Positions 34,880 to 44,041 of a stretch of DNA of 55,138 nucleotides are shown one piece after another (position 1 is the stretch's first letter; each line of letters starts with the position of its first letter). Source of the DNA: an uncultured Pelagibacteraceae bacterium (GTDB lineage: Bacteria > Pseudomonadota > Alphaproteobacteria > Pelagibacterales > Pelagibacteraceae). The translations under genes were made by a program, and so were the position numbers. The DNA lies in NCBI GenBank assembly GCA_902522115.1, contig CABYUV010000008.1:1-55138 (forward strand), written 5' to 3'. The notes under the pieces are model-generated. The model saw nothing but the letters and a program-made list of their open reading frames with translations. It had not been told where the DNA came from and searched no databases.

Positions 34880-34942
34880 AATTTGTTTTAATTCAGAAAA
34901 TTAAGAATTAAAAAACAAGAAATATTACTAATAAAGACAAAA

Positions 34943-35635
34943 TTAACTGAAAAGTTGAAAAAATCTCTCAAAAAATCCTGGTTTTTTTATATTTTTTGGA
35001 ACCAGTTTTACCTCGTTATTATTATATCCATTTAAGATTTTAAGAGCCATTGAAGGAATATCTATTTCACTTTCCGAACAAAAATTTTGAATATATCTTT
35101 TATCTAAATATGAAGTGATCTTTATTTGATAATTTTGTAATATTTTTTCAAACTCTAAAGAAAGTCCTTTTGGAATAGCTATAAACTGTATTTCTAGAGA
35201 AATATACTTTGCCTCTATACCGCTTTCAAATTTTGGATGGTGGTTTCCATCAATTAAAATTTTATTAATTATTATATGCATAATTTGATGATCATTATAA
35301 TTTTTGTTAAATAATTCCTTAACTTCAGTTACTACATTTGTAATATGTTTTGTGTTTATATTTTTTTTTTTAATACCAATAAGGTGATTTATAATTTTTT
35401 CATGCTCAATAATAAGAAAAATATTTTTTACAAACTTTTTAATCAATTTTTCAATTTTAAAAATGTTTTCTTTTAGAAATTTATCTAAATTATTAAAATC
35501 ATTTGAGATGTTTTCATTTTTCAAACTATAATCTTTTTGATAGAGAATTTTTTGATTTTTAGTTTCGGTTAAATAAATGCTAAATTTATTTGGTGATATA
35601 CTTAAAAATGTTTCGAATTCTAAAAATTCAGTCAT
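34943..35635 (-). CDS. ftsA: Reduced FtsA-like division protein lacking the 2A/2B subdomains
   Basis: The product is 230 aa in the ftsA slot between ftsQ and lpxC; normal FtsA is about 420 aa. By eye it aligns to E. coli FtsA from the first 1A strand (FLSISPNKFSIYLTE versus VVGLEIGTAKVAALVGE) through the whole 1C domain (IMHIIINKILIDG versus VLHVIPQEYAIDY; ISLEIQFIAIPKG versus AKVHLITCHN; YQIKITSYLDKRYIQNF versus CGLKVDQLIFAGLASSY). It then jumps to the last 1A segment (IPSMALKILNGY versus PYYSTAVGLLHYG) and the C-terminal amphipathic helix (PGFFERFFQLFS). The roughly 180 residues of 2A/2B, with the phosphate-2 and adenosine motifs, are absent. ATP binding and actin-like polymerisation are therefore doubtful. 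It overlaps ftsQ by 8 bases. No frameshift is visible. Confidence 0.72.
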   Translation of the reverse strand: MTEFLEFETFLSISPNKFSIYLTETKNQKILYQKDYSLKNENISNDFNNLDKFLKENIFKIEKLIKKFVKNIFLIIEHEKIINHLIGIKKKNINTKHITNVVTEVKELFNKNYNDHQIMHIIINKILIDGNHHPKFESGIEAKYISLEIQFIAIPKGLSLEFEKILQNYQIKITSYLDKRYIQNFCSESEIDIPSMALKILNGYNNNEVKLVPKNIKKPGFFERFFQLFS

Positions 35636-36296
35636 TTGTTATTATTTGATTTTTAATTCTCAGATCAATTTGTCTTAATTTATTAAAATTATCATTTTTA
35701 AAAATTTCAAATGCTATATTCAAAGAATCATCTAAATTTTTTTTTGGTAACTTAATTATTAAATTATCATTAAGTTCAATATCCCATCTGTTTGATTGAA
35801 AATAATATAAATTTTTAATTTCTTCATAATTAATTTTGGAATTATCTATTATTTTTTTAAATTTTAAAAATTCGTTTATACCAGGATTTCCAAAAATAAA
35901 AGGCAGTTCATATTTTATATTATTTTTAATTAATTTGCCGTTAGATCCAATATAAAAAATTTTATTATTTTTATTTATTTTTGCTAAAAATTTAGTTTTC
36001 TCAATTCTGACGTTTAGTGTTGAGGGATATTTTTTTAATATTGTATATTTTTCAACTAAAGTATTTTTTTCTATGAGTTTGCTAATTTCGTTTTTATTTA
36101 TTAATAGAATATTTTTAAAAAAAATATTATTTAAATTTAATAAAAGGGTTTCATTTTCAACTTCAGCCAAACCTGTAATATTTATATTTTTAATTTGAAA
36201 AAATTTTACTTTACTAAATATTTTGTTATTTATAGATCCAACTACTAATAATAAAAAAAAATAAATTAAAATTTTTTTACTTTTGTTTTGATGCAT
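35628..36296 (-). CDS. ftsQ: FtsQ, cell division protein (POTRA domain)
   Basis: This 222-aa bitopic membrane protein has a short cytoplasmic tail, one span (KILIYFFLLLVVGSI) and a periplasmic POTRA domain (FFQIKNINITGLAEVENETLLLNL). The beta domain has the family phrase KKYPSTLNVRIEKTKFLAKI. FtsQ links FtsL/FtsB and FtsWI at the division site. It is small for the family but complete in layout. It overlaps ddl by 20 bases and the shortened ftsA by 8 bases. Confidence 0.88.
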   Translation of the reverse strand: MHQNKSKKILIYFFLLLVVGSINNKIFSKVKFFQIKNINITGLAEVENETLLLNLNNIFFKNILLINKNEISKLIEKNTLVEKYTILKKYPSTLNVRIEKTKFLAKINKNNKIFYIGSNGKLIKNNIKYELPFIFGNPGINEFLKFKKIIDNSKINYEEIKNLYYFQSNRWDIELNDNLIIKLPKKNLDDSLNIAFEIFKNDNFNKLRQIDLRIKNQIITND

Positions 36297-37191
36297 CGTT
36301 TAAAATCCACTCTATTAATTGAATAAATTTTATACCTTTATGAGCAGCAATCTCAGGAACAAGAGATAATTTTGTCATTCCTGGTTGAGTATTGATTTCT
36401 AATAAGTGAAATTTATCTCTGTAAAATTTAAAATCTGATCTTGTAACTCCACTACAACCAATAACTTTATGCGCCTTCATTGCAATGTTTAATACTTGAT
36501 TTAACTTATTCTTGGACAAATCAACTGGAATTAAATGCTGAGTTTTTGCATTAGTGCTATATTTCGCTTTGTAATCGTAAAATTTTCTTTTAGGTTTTAA
36601 CTCAATTGCCCCTAGTTTTCTATTACCCATAATTGCTACTTGAATTTCTCTTCCACCTATGAATTTCTCAATCATTACTTTTTTATAATTTTTAATTGAA
36701 TTTAAAATTTTAATTATATTTTTCTTATTACAAATATATACATTAACACTCGAACCTTCATTTAAGGGTTTAACTACAACGGGAAATTTTAGTTCTTTAT
36801 TTATTTTTTTTATCAGAGCTATATTTTTTAGGTCATAAGAGTATGTAAAAAACTTTGGGGTATTAATTTTATTTTTTATAAATATTTTTTTTGAGATTTC
36901 TTTGTCCATTGCGATAGCTGATGGTATTACACCAGAATGAGTGTATGGAATATTAAACTTCTCAAGAATAGTTTGAATGTAGCCATCTTCACCATATTGA
37001 CCATGCAATGCATTAAAAATTACACCAGGTTTAAAAATTTTAATTTCTTTTTCTAAATTATTATCTGGTTCAGATATTTTTACTTTATAGCCATTCCTTT
37101 TAAGTTCTCTTGCAACCTGCAATCCTGTGTCGAGACTAATTAGTCTCTCTTTTGAAATTCCACCCGATATTATAAATACTTTTTTTTTCAA
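36277..37191 (-). CDS. ddl: D-alanine-D-alanine ligase
   Basis: This 304-aa ATP-grasp enzyme joins two D-alanines for the peptidoglycan stem peptide. The N-terminal FIISGGISKERLISLDTG, NALHGQYGEDGYIQ, PVVVKPLNEGSSVNV and the C-terminal metal-binding FHLLEINTQPGMT are all family motifs. It lies between murB (one base away) and ftsQ in the usual alphaproteobacterial order. It acts in the cytoplasm and feeds MurF. Confidence 0.96.
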   Translation of the reverse strand: MKKKVFIISGGISKERLISLDTGLQVARELKRNGYKVKISEPDNNLEKEIKIFKPGVIFNALHGQYGEDGYIQTILEKFNIPYTHSGVIPSAIAMDKEISKKIFIKNKINTPKFFTYSYDLKNIALIKKINKELKFPVVVKPLNEGSSVNVYICNKKNIIKILNSIKNYKKVMIEKFIGGREIQVAIMGNRKLGAIELKPKRKFYDYKAKYSTNAKTQHLIPVDLSKNKLNQVLNIAMKAHKVIGCSGVTRSDFKFYRDKFHLLEINTQPGMTKLSLVPEIAAHKGIKFIQLIEWILNDASKQK

Positions 37192-37192
37192 T

Positions 37193-38098
37193 TTATTCTA
37201 AAATTTTAATTTCTTTTTCTAATTTGACCCCTGTTTTCTTAAAAACACTTTCAGATACAAAATTTATCAATTTTTTCATATCCTCAAATTTAGCATTACC
37301 TGTATTTACAAAAAAATTACAGTGTTTTTCAGAAATTGATGCATCTCCAAAGGTTTTTTCCAATGGCACTGACTCTTTAATTAGTTGCCAAACTTTTTTA
37401 TCAGATTGACCTATAGGATTTTTAAATGTGCTACCACTAGTTTTAATTTTTGTTGGTTGGGTTTGCTCTTTTTTTTCTTTTAGATGCCTCATCTCATCAT
37501 TTATTAATATCTTATCTTTTTTGAAACCTTTAAATGATGCACTTAAAAAAATAAGATCTTCAGATAATCCACTATCTCTATATTTGAAATTAATATCTTT
37601 CGCAGGTATGGATATTACCTGACCTGATTTATTTACTGCTTGAATAGAAGTAAGAATATCTTTGAACTCTCTTTCAAAACAACCAGCGTTCATTTTAATA
37701 CCACCACCTACTGTACCAGGAATGCAGGAGAGAAATTCAAAACCACCTAAACCATTTTTCATTGCAAATTCAGATAATGATTTATCTGTGACAGCACTAC
37801 CAGCCACTATAATTTGTTCAGAATGTAAAGAAATATTATTAAAATTTTGACTAAGTTTGATTACAACTCCATCGAATTTGTTGTCAGATATAAGGGTATT
37901 TGAACCAGCTCCTAATATAAATATTTTTTCTTTATCTTTAATTTTTTTAAGAAATTTAATTAATTCTTTTAAATTATTAGCTTTGTAGAAAGCTTTTGTT
38001 TTGCCACCTATATTAAACCAATTTTTTTTTTTTAGATCATAATCTAACTTTAAATTGTTACTAAATTCTGGGATCAGCTCTTTTAAATCAATTTTCAT
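37193..38098 (-). CDS. murB: UDP-N-acetylenolpyruvoylglucosamine reductase
   Basis: This 301-aa FAD-dependent reductase makes UDP-N-acetylmuramate. FAD-binding segments are NTLIS within ILGAGSNTLISDN and the stretch LSCIPGTVGGGIKMNAGCF. The catalytic serine is in TSGSTFKNP, and the C-terminal NFFVNTGNA is typical. It overlaps murC by 4 bases and precedes ddl by one base. Confidence 0.96.
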   Translation of the reverse strand: MKIDLKELIPEFSNNLKLDYDLKKKNWFNIGGKTKAFYKANNLKELIKFLKKIKDKEKIFILGAGSNTLISDNKFDGVVIKLSQNFNNISLHSEQIIVAGSAVTDKSLSEFAMKNGLGGFEFLSCIPGTVGGGIKMNAGCFEREFKDILTSIQAVNKSGQVISIPAKDINFKYRDSGLSEDLIFLSASFKGFKKDKILINDEMRHLKEKKEQTQPTKIKTSGSTFKNPIGQSDKKVWQLIKESVPLEKTFGDASISEKHCNFFVNTGNAKFEDMKKLINFVSESVFKKTGVKLEKEIKILE

Positions 38099-39492
38099 GA
38101 TATCAATTTAGGTAATTCTCTCATCCAACCCGAGATAGTTCCAGCGCCCATTCCTATTACAATTTTTTTTCCATATATATTTGCTTTAATAAATTTTGCT
38201 AATTGAAATCTATCATCTACTAGAAAAAGCTGAACTTTTGAGTTTTTAATTATTTCTTTCGCAAAATTTATATAACTAAATCCTAGCTTTAATTTTTCTC
38301 CAGCAGTATAAATTGGAAACAAAATAACTTTATCTGCATTTTTGAAGGCAAAAGTAAATTCTTTTTTTAAATCTTTTAATCTTGATATTCTATGTGGCTG
38401 GAAAATACATATTTTTTCATAATCTTTATAAACATTTTTTACACCATTCAGCACTTCTTTGATTTCTGTAGGATGATGAGCGTAATCATCATAAAAATCT
38501 ACATTATTAAAAGTGAAAATTTTATTAAATCTTCTTTGAACTCCTCTAAAATTTTTAAGTCCTTTTTTTATATTATTTATTGGTAAGCCGACAGTTAAAG
38601 CTAATGCAGCTGCAGCTACAGAATTTTTAATATTATGATTTCCTAATAAAGGAATTTTAAATTTTTTAATTAATTGATTTTTTTTATTAGGTAATTTTAT
38701 ATTTAAGTCAAACTCAGAGAATTCTTTTAATTGTTTTATATTTTTAATACAAAAATTTGATTTTTTCTCCAAACCATATGTATAGAAGTTTTTATTTTTG
38801 ATATTTTTAATTAAATTTTTGTTATTTTTGTCATCTAAACAAATAAATGATTTTCCAAATGGAGGGACTTTATTAACAAAATTTTCAAAATATTTATTTA
38901 ATTTATTCATAGTACCATAATAATCCATATGCTCTCGATCTATATTGGTGATGATTGAATATGTTGGGGGTATAAAAACAAAACTTCCGTCAGACTCGTC
39001 CGCTTCTAATATGGACCAATCACTTTTTCCAAGCTTAGCAGAATTATTAATCGAATTTATTACTCCACCATTGATGATTGTGGGATCAATTTTTGTTTCT
39101 TGAAATATAGAAGCTATCAGAGATGTTGTTGTAGTTTTACCGTGCGAACCAACAACTACAATATTTTTTGTTAAAGAGACAATGTTAGCTAACATTTCTC
39201 CTCTTTTATATATAGGTAATTGTTTTTTTTTGGCCTCAAGAAGCTCTGGATTATTTTTTTTAATAGCAGAAGATATAACTAGGATAGTCCCCTTTTCTAT
39301 ATTTTGTTTCTTATGTTCAATGAAAACTTTTATTTTTTCTTTTCTTAATCTTTCAATATTTTTATTATTTACAATATCGCTGCCTTGAACTTTAAAACCT
39401 TTACCTTTCATTATAAGTGCTAAGCCACTCATACCTATTCCACCTATTCCTACAAAATGTATAAGTTCTGTTTTTGCTAATTTAATTTTCAT
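38095..39492 (-). CDS. murC: UDP-N-acetylmuramate-L-alanine ligase
   Basis: This 465-aa Mur ligase adds the first stem residue, L-alanine. The N-terminal Rossmann motif IHFVGIGGIGMSGLA, ATP loop VVGSHGKTTTTSLIAS, YDDYAHHPTEI and C-terminal DKVILFPIYTAGE are as in MurC. It overlaps murG by 11 bases and murB by 4. It acts in the cytoplasm. Confidence 0.97.
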   Translation of the reverse strand: MKIKLAKTELIHFVGIGGIGMSGLALIMKGKGFKVQGSDIVNNKNIERLRKEKIKVFIEHKKQNIEKGTILVISSAIKKNNPELLEAKKKQLPIYKRGEMLANIVSLTKNIVVVGSHGKTTTTSLIASIFQETKIDPTIINGGVINSINNSAKLGKSDWSILEADESDGSFVFIPPTYSIITNIDREHMDYYGTMNKLNKYFENFVNKVPPFGKSFICLDDKNNKNLIKNIKNKNFYTYGLEKKSNFCIKNIKQLKEFSEFDLNIKLPNKKNQLIKKFKIPLLGNHNIKNSVAAAALALTVGLPINNIKKGLKNFRGVQRRFNKIFTFNNVDFYDDYAHHPTEIKEVLNGVKNVYKDYEKICIFQPHRISRLKDLKKEFTFAFKNADKVILFPIYTAGEKLKLGFSYINFAKEIIKNSKVQLFLVDDRFQLAKFIKANIYGKKIVIGMGAGTISGWMRELPKLIS

Positions 39493-40546
39493 TAATAACT
39501 TTTAATATTTTTTGATTAACATTATTCCATGTATTTTGATAATTTAATTTCTGTAAATTATTTTTTTTTGTCATGTAATCCTGACTTTTATTTGCTAATT
39601 CTAATAAAAATTTCTCAAATTTTTGGTTGTCAAAATTTTTTTGATCAATTATCCAACAACAATCCTGTTCCTCATAAAATTTTGCATTTTCATACTGATG
39701 ATTATCTTTTGATGATGGAAGTGGTATTGCTATAAATGGAATATTTAAAAAAGATAGTTCAGCTAAACTTGAGGCTCCTGCTCTCGTTATGCATAAATCT
39801 CCCTGTTTTAATACTTCATTAAGATTATGATCAAAACTAAAAACTCTACTTTCAATATTATTTTGAAAATAAAAATCTTTTAAAAAATTAATATTTTTCT
39901 CGCTTGTTTGATGAATTATTTTTATAGATGCTTGTTTTGCTATACTAACAAAAGATTTATTTAAAAGTTCATCAAAGATTTTTGCACCCTGACTACCTCC
40001 TATGATTATAATTGTGAATAAATTATCATGTTTTTGATATTTGCTGGTTTCATAATATTCTTTTCGTATCAAAGGTTTAATAGTAGTTAATTTGTGATTA
40101 ATTCCAGATGGTAAATTAATTAAATTCTTTGAATAACATATTAATTTTTTTGAAAAATTTAAAAAAAGTTTATTTGCTCTTCCAATAACCATATTTGGTT
40201 CAATTAAAAAAATATTAATTCCCAACATTTTTGCTGCTATACATAATGGTAAAGACATATAACCACCTGTAGAAATTAAAGTTGAAATATTATTTTTTTT
40301 TAAAAGAAAAAAAGATTTAATAGTTAGAAATAATATTTTTAAAAATGAGAAAGGAAGTAAGAAATAATTATTTAATTTTGGAGTATTAATTACTAATGAG
40401 TGATAATTCTTATCTAAATATGTAAGACCTCTTTTATCAGTAGAAATCAAAACCTCATGGGTAATCTTTAAATGATTATAAATTGTAATTGCTGGTATCA
40501 CATGACCTCCAGATCCACCTGTAGAAATTAAAATTTTTTTCGACAT
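39482..40546 (-). CDS. murG: MurG, lipid II-forming N-acetylglucosaminyltransferase
   Basis: This 354-aa GT28 enzyme acts at the inner face of the cytoplasmic membrane and converts lipid I to lipid II. It has STGGSGGHVIPA at the N-terminus, IGGSQGAKIFDELL, TRAGASSLAELSFLNIPFIAIPLP and a conserved QYENA. It lies 3 bases after ftsW and overlaps murC by 11 bases. Confidence 0.96.
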   Translation of the reverse strand: MSKKILISTGGSGGHVIPAITIYNHLKITHEVLISTDKRGLTYLDKNYHSLVINTPKLNNYFLLPFSFLKILFLTIKSFFLLKKNNISTLISTGGYMSLPLCIAAKMLGINIFLIEPNMVIGRANKLFLNFSKKLICYSKNLINLPSGINHKLTTIKPLIRKEYYETSKYQKHDNLFTIIIIGGSQGAKIFDELLNKSFVSIAKQASIKIIHQTSEKNINFLKDFYFQNNIESRVFSFDHNLNEVLKQGDLCITRAGASSLAELSFLNIPFIAIPLPSSKDNHQYENAKFYEEQDCCWIIDQKNFDNQKFEKFLLELANKSQDYMTKKNNLQKLNYQNTWNNVNQKILKVINEN

Positions 40547-40549
40547 TTG

Positions 40550-41671
40550 CTAAGTTATTTTTCTTTTTGTTAAATTTAAAATTATTCCAGCTAATATTGA
40601 TGTACTTATTATCGATGAACCACCATAACTTAAAAAGGGTAGTGTCATTCCAGTGGTTGGAAATAATCTTATATTAACCCCAATATGAATAGTAGCCTGC
40701 ATTAATATTAAACTAATGGATCCGATTAAAATAAGTTTAACTTTATCATTTGTCTCAAAACTTATTTTTTTAAAAACCATATAAATTAAGATCAAAAACA
40801 ATAATAATATTAACATTATGGCAACAACACCAAACTCTTCAGAAATTACTGAAATAATGTAATCAGTATGAGCTTCGGGAACTCTATTTTTAAGAACTCC
40901 TTCACCTATGCCTTTTCCAAAAAAACCTCCGCTTGTAATTGACTCTATTGCTTTATCAGATTGAAAATTATGAGTACCAGTTTCTCTATTAAAAAATGAA
41001 AAAATACGTGCTTGGATATAATCGAACTTAGGGACAAAAATAATTAGATAAGCAAGCAAAGATGCACCAGCAATAAATATTCCTAAAAGAATATATATAT
41101 TAATTCCTGATGTGAAGATTAGAGCTGCCCAACAAAATATTACTAATAAAGTTTGGCCAACATCTGGTTGAGCTATTAAAAGTAAAGAAATAACAGATAT
41201 TAAAATTATAGATATCAAATACTTAAATAAAATATTTGATCTAATATCACAAAAAATAGTTGCTAAAATTATTATCAAAAATGGTTTTAAAATTTCTATA
41301 GGCTGAAATCTTGGTAAAAAAAATAAGTCTATCCATCTTTTAGATCCTTTTACTTCAACACCAACGAAAGGCACCAAAAATAAAGAAATAAGTGAAATAA
41401 AAAAAAGAAAAATAGAATATTTATATAATTGATCTGAATTAAAAGAGGAAAATATAAAAATAAGAGATATTCCAATTAACACATAAATCAAATGTTTAAA
41501 AAAAAAGAAATAACTATTGGTATCTAACTTATCAGAAGCTATTAGAGAAGTTGAAACTAGAGAAAAAAATAATCCAATAACAAATAATAAACTTATTAGT
41601 AAAAAAATAGATTTATCTATATTTTTCCACCATTGATAATAAAATTTGTAAACAATACTATCGCTTTGCAT
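40550..41671 (-). CDS. ftsW: FtsW, SEDS-family septal peptidoglycan polymerase
   Basis: This 373-aa polytopic SEDS glycosyltransferase has about ten hydrophobic spans and works with FtsI at the septum. Family segments are GSKRWIDLFFLPRFQPIEILKP, LLIAQPDVGQTLL, GGFFGKGIGEGVLKNRVPEAHTDYI and FPTTGMTLPFLSYGGSS. It overlaps murD by 14 bases. The dcw context favours FtsW over RodA. Confidence 0.96.
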   Translation of the reverse strand: MQSDSIVYKFYYQWWKNIDKSIFLLISLLFVIGLFFSLVSTSLIASDKLDTNSYFFFFKHLIYVLIGISLIFIFSSFNSDQLYKYSIFLFFISLISLFLVPFVGVEVKGSKRWIDLFFLPRFQPIEILKPFLIIILATIFCDIRSNILFKYLISIILISVISLLLIAQPDVGQTLLVIFCWAALIFTSGINIYILLGIFIAGASLLAYLIIFVPKFDYIQARIFSFFNRETGTHNFQSDKAIESITSGGFFGKGIGEGVLKNRVPEAHTDYIISVISEEFGVVAIMLILLLFLILIYMVFKKISFETNDKVKLILIGSISLILMQATIHIGVNIRLFPTTGMTLPFLSYGGSSIISTSILAGIILNLTKRKIT

Positions 41672-42956
41672 TTATATACTTTTTAATTATTTGATTAAAA
41701 TAATATCCTCTATCTTCAAAATTTTTGAAACTATCGAATGAAGCTCCAGCTGGACTAAAAAAAATAATATTTTGTTTAGATTGTTGAATTTTAATTTCTG
41801 AAAAAATAACTTTTAGAGTTTCGTGTAAATTTTTATAATTTTTAGTTTTTAATCTATTTTTTAAAATTTTTAAAAATTTTCTATGATGTGATCCAAAAAT
41901 ATAACCTTTGATATTTTTACACTTTATTTTCGATAGTTTAAATTTATCTTGTTTTTTGGGAATTCCACCTAAGATCCAATATGCATCATTTAAATTTTTT
42001 AATATATTTTCTGAGGAAGCAAAGCTTGTGGATTTAGAGTCGTTAATTATTGTGAGATTTTTTTTATCAAATATAATTTGTTGTCTGAAATCAAGGCCTT
42101 TAAATTTATTAATGGTTTTAATTAATTTTTTGTAATTAAGTTTTAATCTTGGGGCAATTTTAAATATAAATGATAAATTTTCTTTATTACCATCAGACAT
42201 AAAATATTTATTAGTAATTTTATTAAACTTTTTATCTATATGTAAGGTCTTTACTCTGTAGATTTTTGAACTATATTTATTTGTATTTAATTTGTTAGTT
42301 ATTAATTTATCCTCTTTTTTTACGTATGCAAAAGATCCTGCTATTTGAGATTTTAATAATTTAAATTTTGCATTTACATAATTTTTTAAACTTTTATGTC
42401 TCTCAATGTGGTCTGCAGTTATGTTTAAAATTACTGCATATTTTGATCTAAATACACTGCTGTAATCTAGCTGATAAGAAGAAGCCTCTATTACAAAAAT
42501 TGTTTTTTTTGTAATATTTTTTTCTGATAATGCTGGATTACCAATATTACCTATAAGTCTTGAGTCTCTTTTTTGATCGATTAAAGCATCATGTAAAATT
42601 TTAGCTGTTGTAGATTTACCGTTAGTTCCAGTAATTGAAATACTTTCATTGTTATAAAATGAAAACAAAACATCAAGGTCGGTATGAATTTTTTTAAAAT
42701 TTTTCTTTAAAAATTTTGATAATTTACAATTTGAGATATCAATTCCAGGACTAATGATAATTCTATCAAAATTTATTTTTTGAATTTTCTCTAATTTAAT
42801 AATTTTTTTTTTTAGTTTTAATTTAATTTTTTGATTATCATCAAATAAATATACATCGGATTTTTTTTTTAAAAATTTATAAGATGAAATACCACTCTTT
42901 CCTAAACCATAAATTAATATTTTTTTTCCTAAAAAAATATTATTAAATATTTTCAT
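41658..42956 (-). CDS. murD: UDP-N-acetylmuramoylalanine-D-glutamate ligase
   Basis: This Mur ligase of about 432 aa adds D-glutamate. Its KILIYGLGKSGISSYKFLK N-terminus, ATP loop SITGTNGKSTTAKIL, NITADHIERHKSL and NDSKSTSFASS match the family. I place the start at 42956, where the mraY stop overlaps the ATG by one base (TAATG). The frame is open further upstream inside mraY but that part is not MurD-like. The protein is lysine-rich and divergent but complete. Confidence 0.94.
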   Translation of the reverse strand: MKIFNNIFLGKKILIYGLGKSGISSYKFLKKKSDVYLFDDNQKIKLKLKKKIIKLEKIQKINFDRIIISPGIDISNCKLSKFLKKNFKKIHTDLDVLFSFYNNESISITGTNGKSTTAKILHDALIDQKRDSRLIGNIGNPALSEKNITKKTIFVIEASSYQLDYSSVFRSKYAVILNITADHIERHKSLKNYVNAKFKLLKSQIAGSFAYVKKEDKLITNKLNTNKYSSKIYRVKTLHIDKKFNKITNKYFMSDGNKENLSFIFKIAPRLKLNYKKLIKTINKFKGLDFRQQIIFDKKNLTIINDSKSTSFASSENILKNLNDAYWILGGIPKKQDKFKLSKIKCKNIKGYIFGSHHRKFLKILKNRLKTKNYKNLHETLKVIFSEIKIQQSKQNIIFFSPAGASFDSFKNFEDRGYYFNQIIKKYINAKR

Positions 42957-44041
42957 TATCTTAATTTTAAGGTAGCTAAACCAATCATTGCTAAAATGAT
43001 AGAGACAATCCAAAACCTAATTACAACTGTAGACTCTGGCCATCCCTTTTTCTCAAAGTGATGATGAATAGGAGCCATTCTAAAAATTCTTTTTCCAGTA
43101 AGTTTAAAGGATATTACCTGAACCATTACTGAAACTGCCTCTAGTACAAAAAGCCCACCGGTAATAGCTAAAACAATTTCATGCTTTGTGATAATTCCTA
43201 CTGCACCTAAAGATCCTCCAAGAGATAATGAGCCTGTGTCACCCATAAAAATTTTAGCAGGTGGAGCATTAAACCATAAGAAACCTAAGCAAGAGCCTAT
43301 AATTGCACCACAAAAAATTGCTACTTCACCTGTTCCTTCTATGTAGGGAATTTGTAAATAATTTGAAAATACAATGTTTCCAGTAACATAACTTATAAAA
43401 GCAAAACATGCTGCAACTAATATTACAGGCACTGTTGCTAAACCATCTAATCCATCAGTAAGATTAACAGCGTTAGATGAACCTATGATTACGAAAATTG
43501 CAAATGGTATAAAAAACCATCCAAGATTTACTATCAAATTTTTAAAAAATGGAAAATATAAATTATTTAAATCTTGATAATCATTAAAATAAACAAACAA
43601 ACTAACACCAATAATTGATAATATTATTTGAGAAATTATTTTAAACTTTGAAGAAATTCCTGATGAGTTACTATTTTTAATCTTCTTAAAGTCATCATAT
43701 GCTCCCAACAAACCAAACGTAATTGCTATATAGATACAAAATAAAATATTAATATTTGATAAATCTGCCCAAAATATTACTGATGCCAATAAGCCGGATA
43801 AAATTATTAAACCTCCCATTGTAGGTGTGCCGATTTTTTTAACTATATGATCTTCAGGTCCATCGTCTCGGATTGGATTTAAAATTTTTTGTTTTGAAAA
43901 GAATTTTATAAAAGGACCTCCAATAATCAGCACAATAACCAATGAGGTAAAAAAAGATAAACCTGTTCTAAAAGTTAAATATTTAAATACATTTAAAAAA
44001 CTAAAAGTATCAACAAAATTTAATAAAAATTGATAAAGCAT
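42956..44041 (-). CDS. mraY: MraY, phospho-MurNAc-pentapeptide translocase
   Basis: This 361-aa ten-span membrane enzyme makes lipid I from undecaprenyl phosphate. It shows the DDGPEDHIVKKIGTPTMGGL loop, GAYDDFKKIK, NLTDGLDGLATVP, FMGDTGSLSLGG and the periplasmic-loop MAPIHHHFEKKGWPES. It is coupled to both neighbours by one-base TAATG overlaps. Standard length. Confidence 0.98.
   Translation of the reverse strand: MLYQFLLNFVDTFSFLNVFKYLTFRTGLSFFTSLVIVLIIGGPFIKFFSKQKILNPIRDDGPEDHIVKKIGTPTMGGLIILSGLLASVIFWADLSNINILFCIYIAITFGLLGAYDDFKKIKNSNSSGISSKFKIISQIILSIIGVSLFVYFNDYQDLNNLYFPFFKNLIVNLGWFFIPFAIFVIIGSSNAVNLTDGLDGLATVPVILVAACFAFISYVTGNIVFSNYLQIPYIEGTGEVAIFCGAIIGSCLGFLWFNAPPAKIFMGDTGSLSLGGSLGAVGIITKHEIVLAITGGLFVLEAVSVMVQVISFKLTGKRIFRMAPIHHHFEKKGWPESTVVIRFWIVSIILAMIGLATLKLR

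Noticed and set aside
34880..34942. Possible remnant of ftsZ or ftsA domain 2 between ftsA and lpxC
   Set aside because: The 63 bases are AT-rich with no recognisable codons of either gene.
42957..43013. Longer start for murD
   Set aside because: It lies inside mraY; the ATG at 42956, overlapping the mraY stop as TAATG, gives a normal MurD N-terminus.
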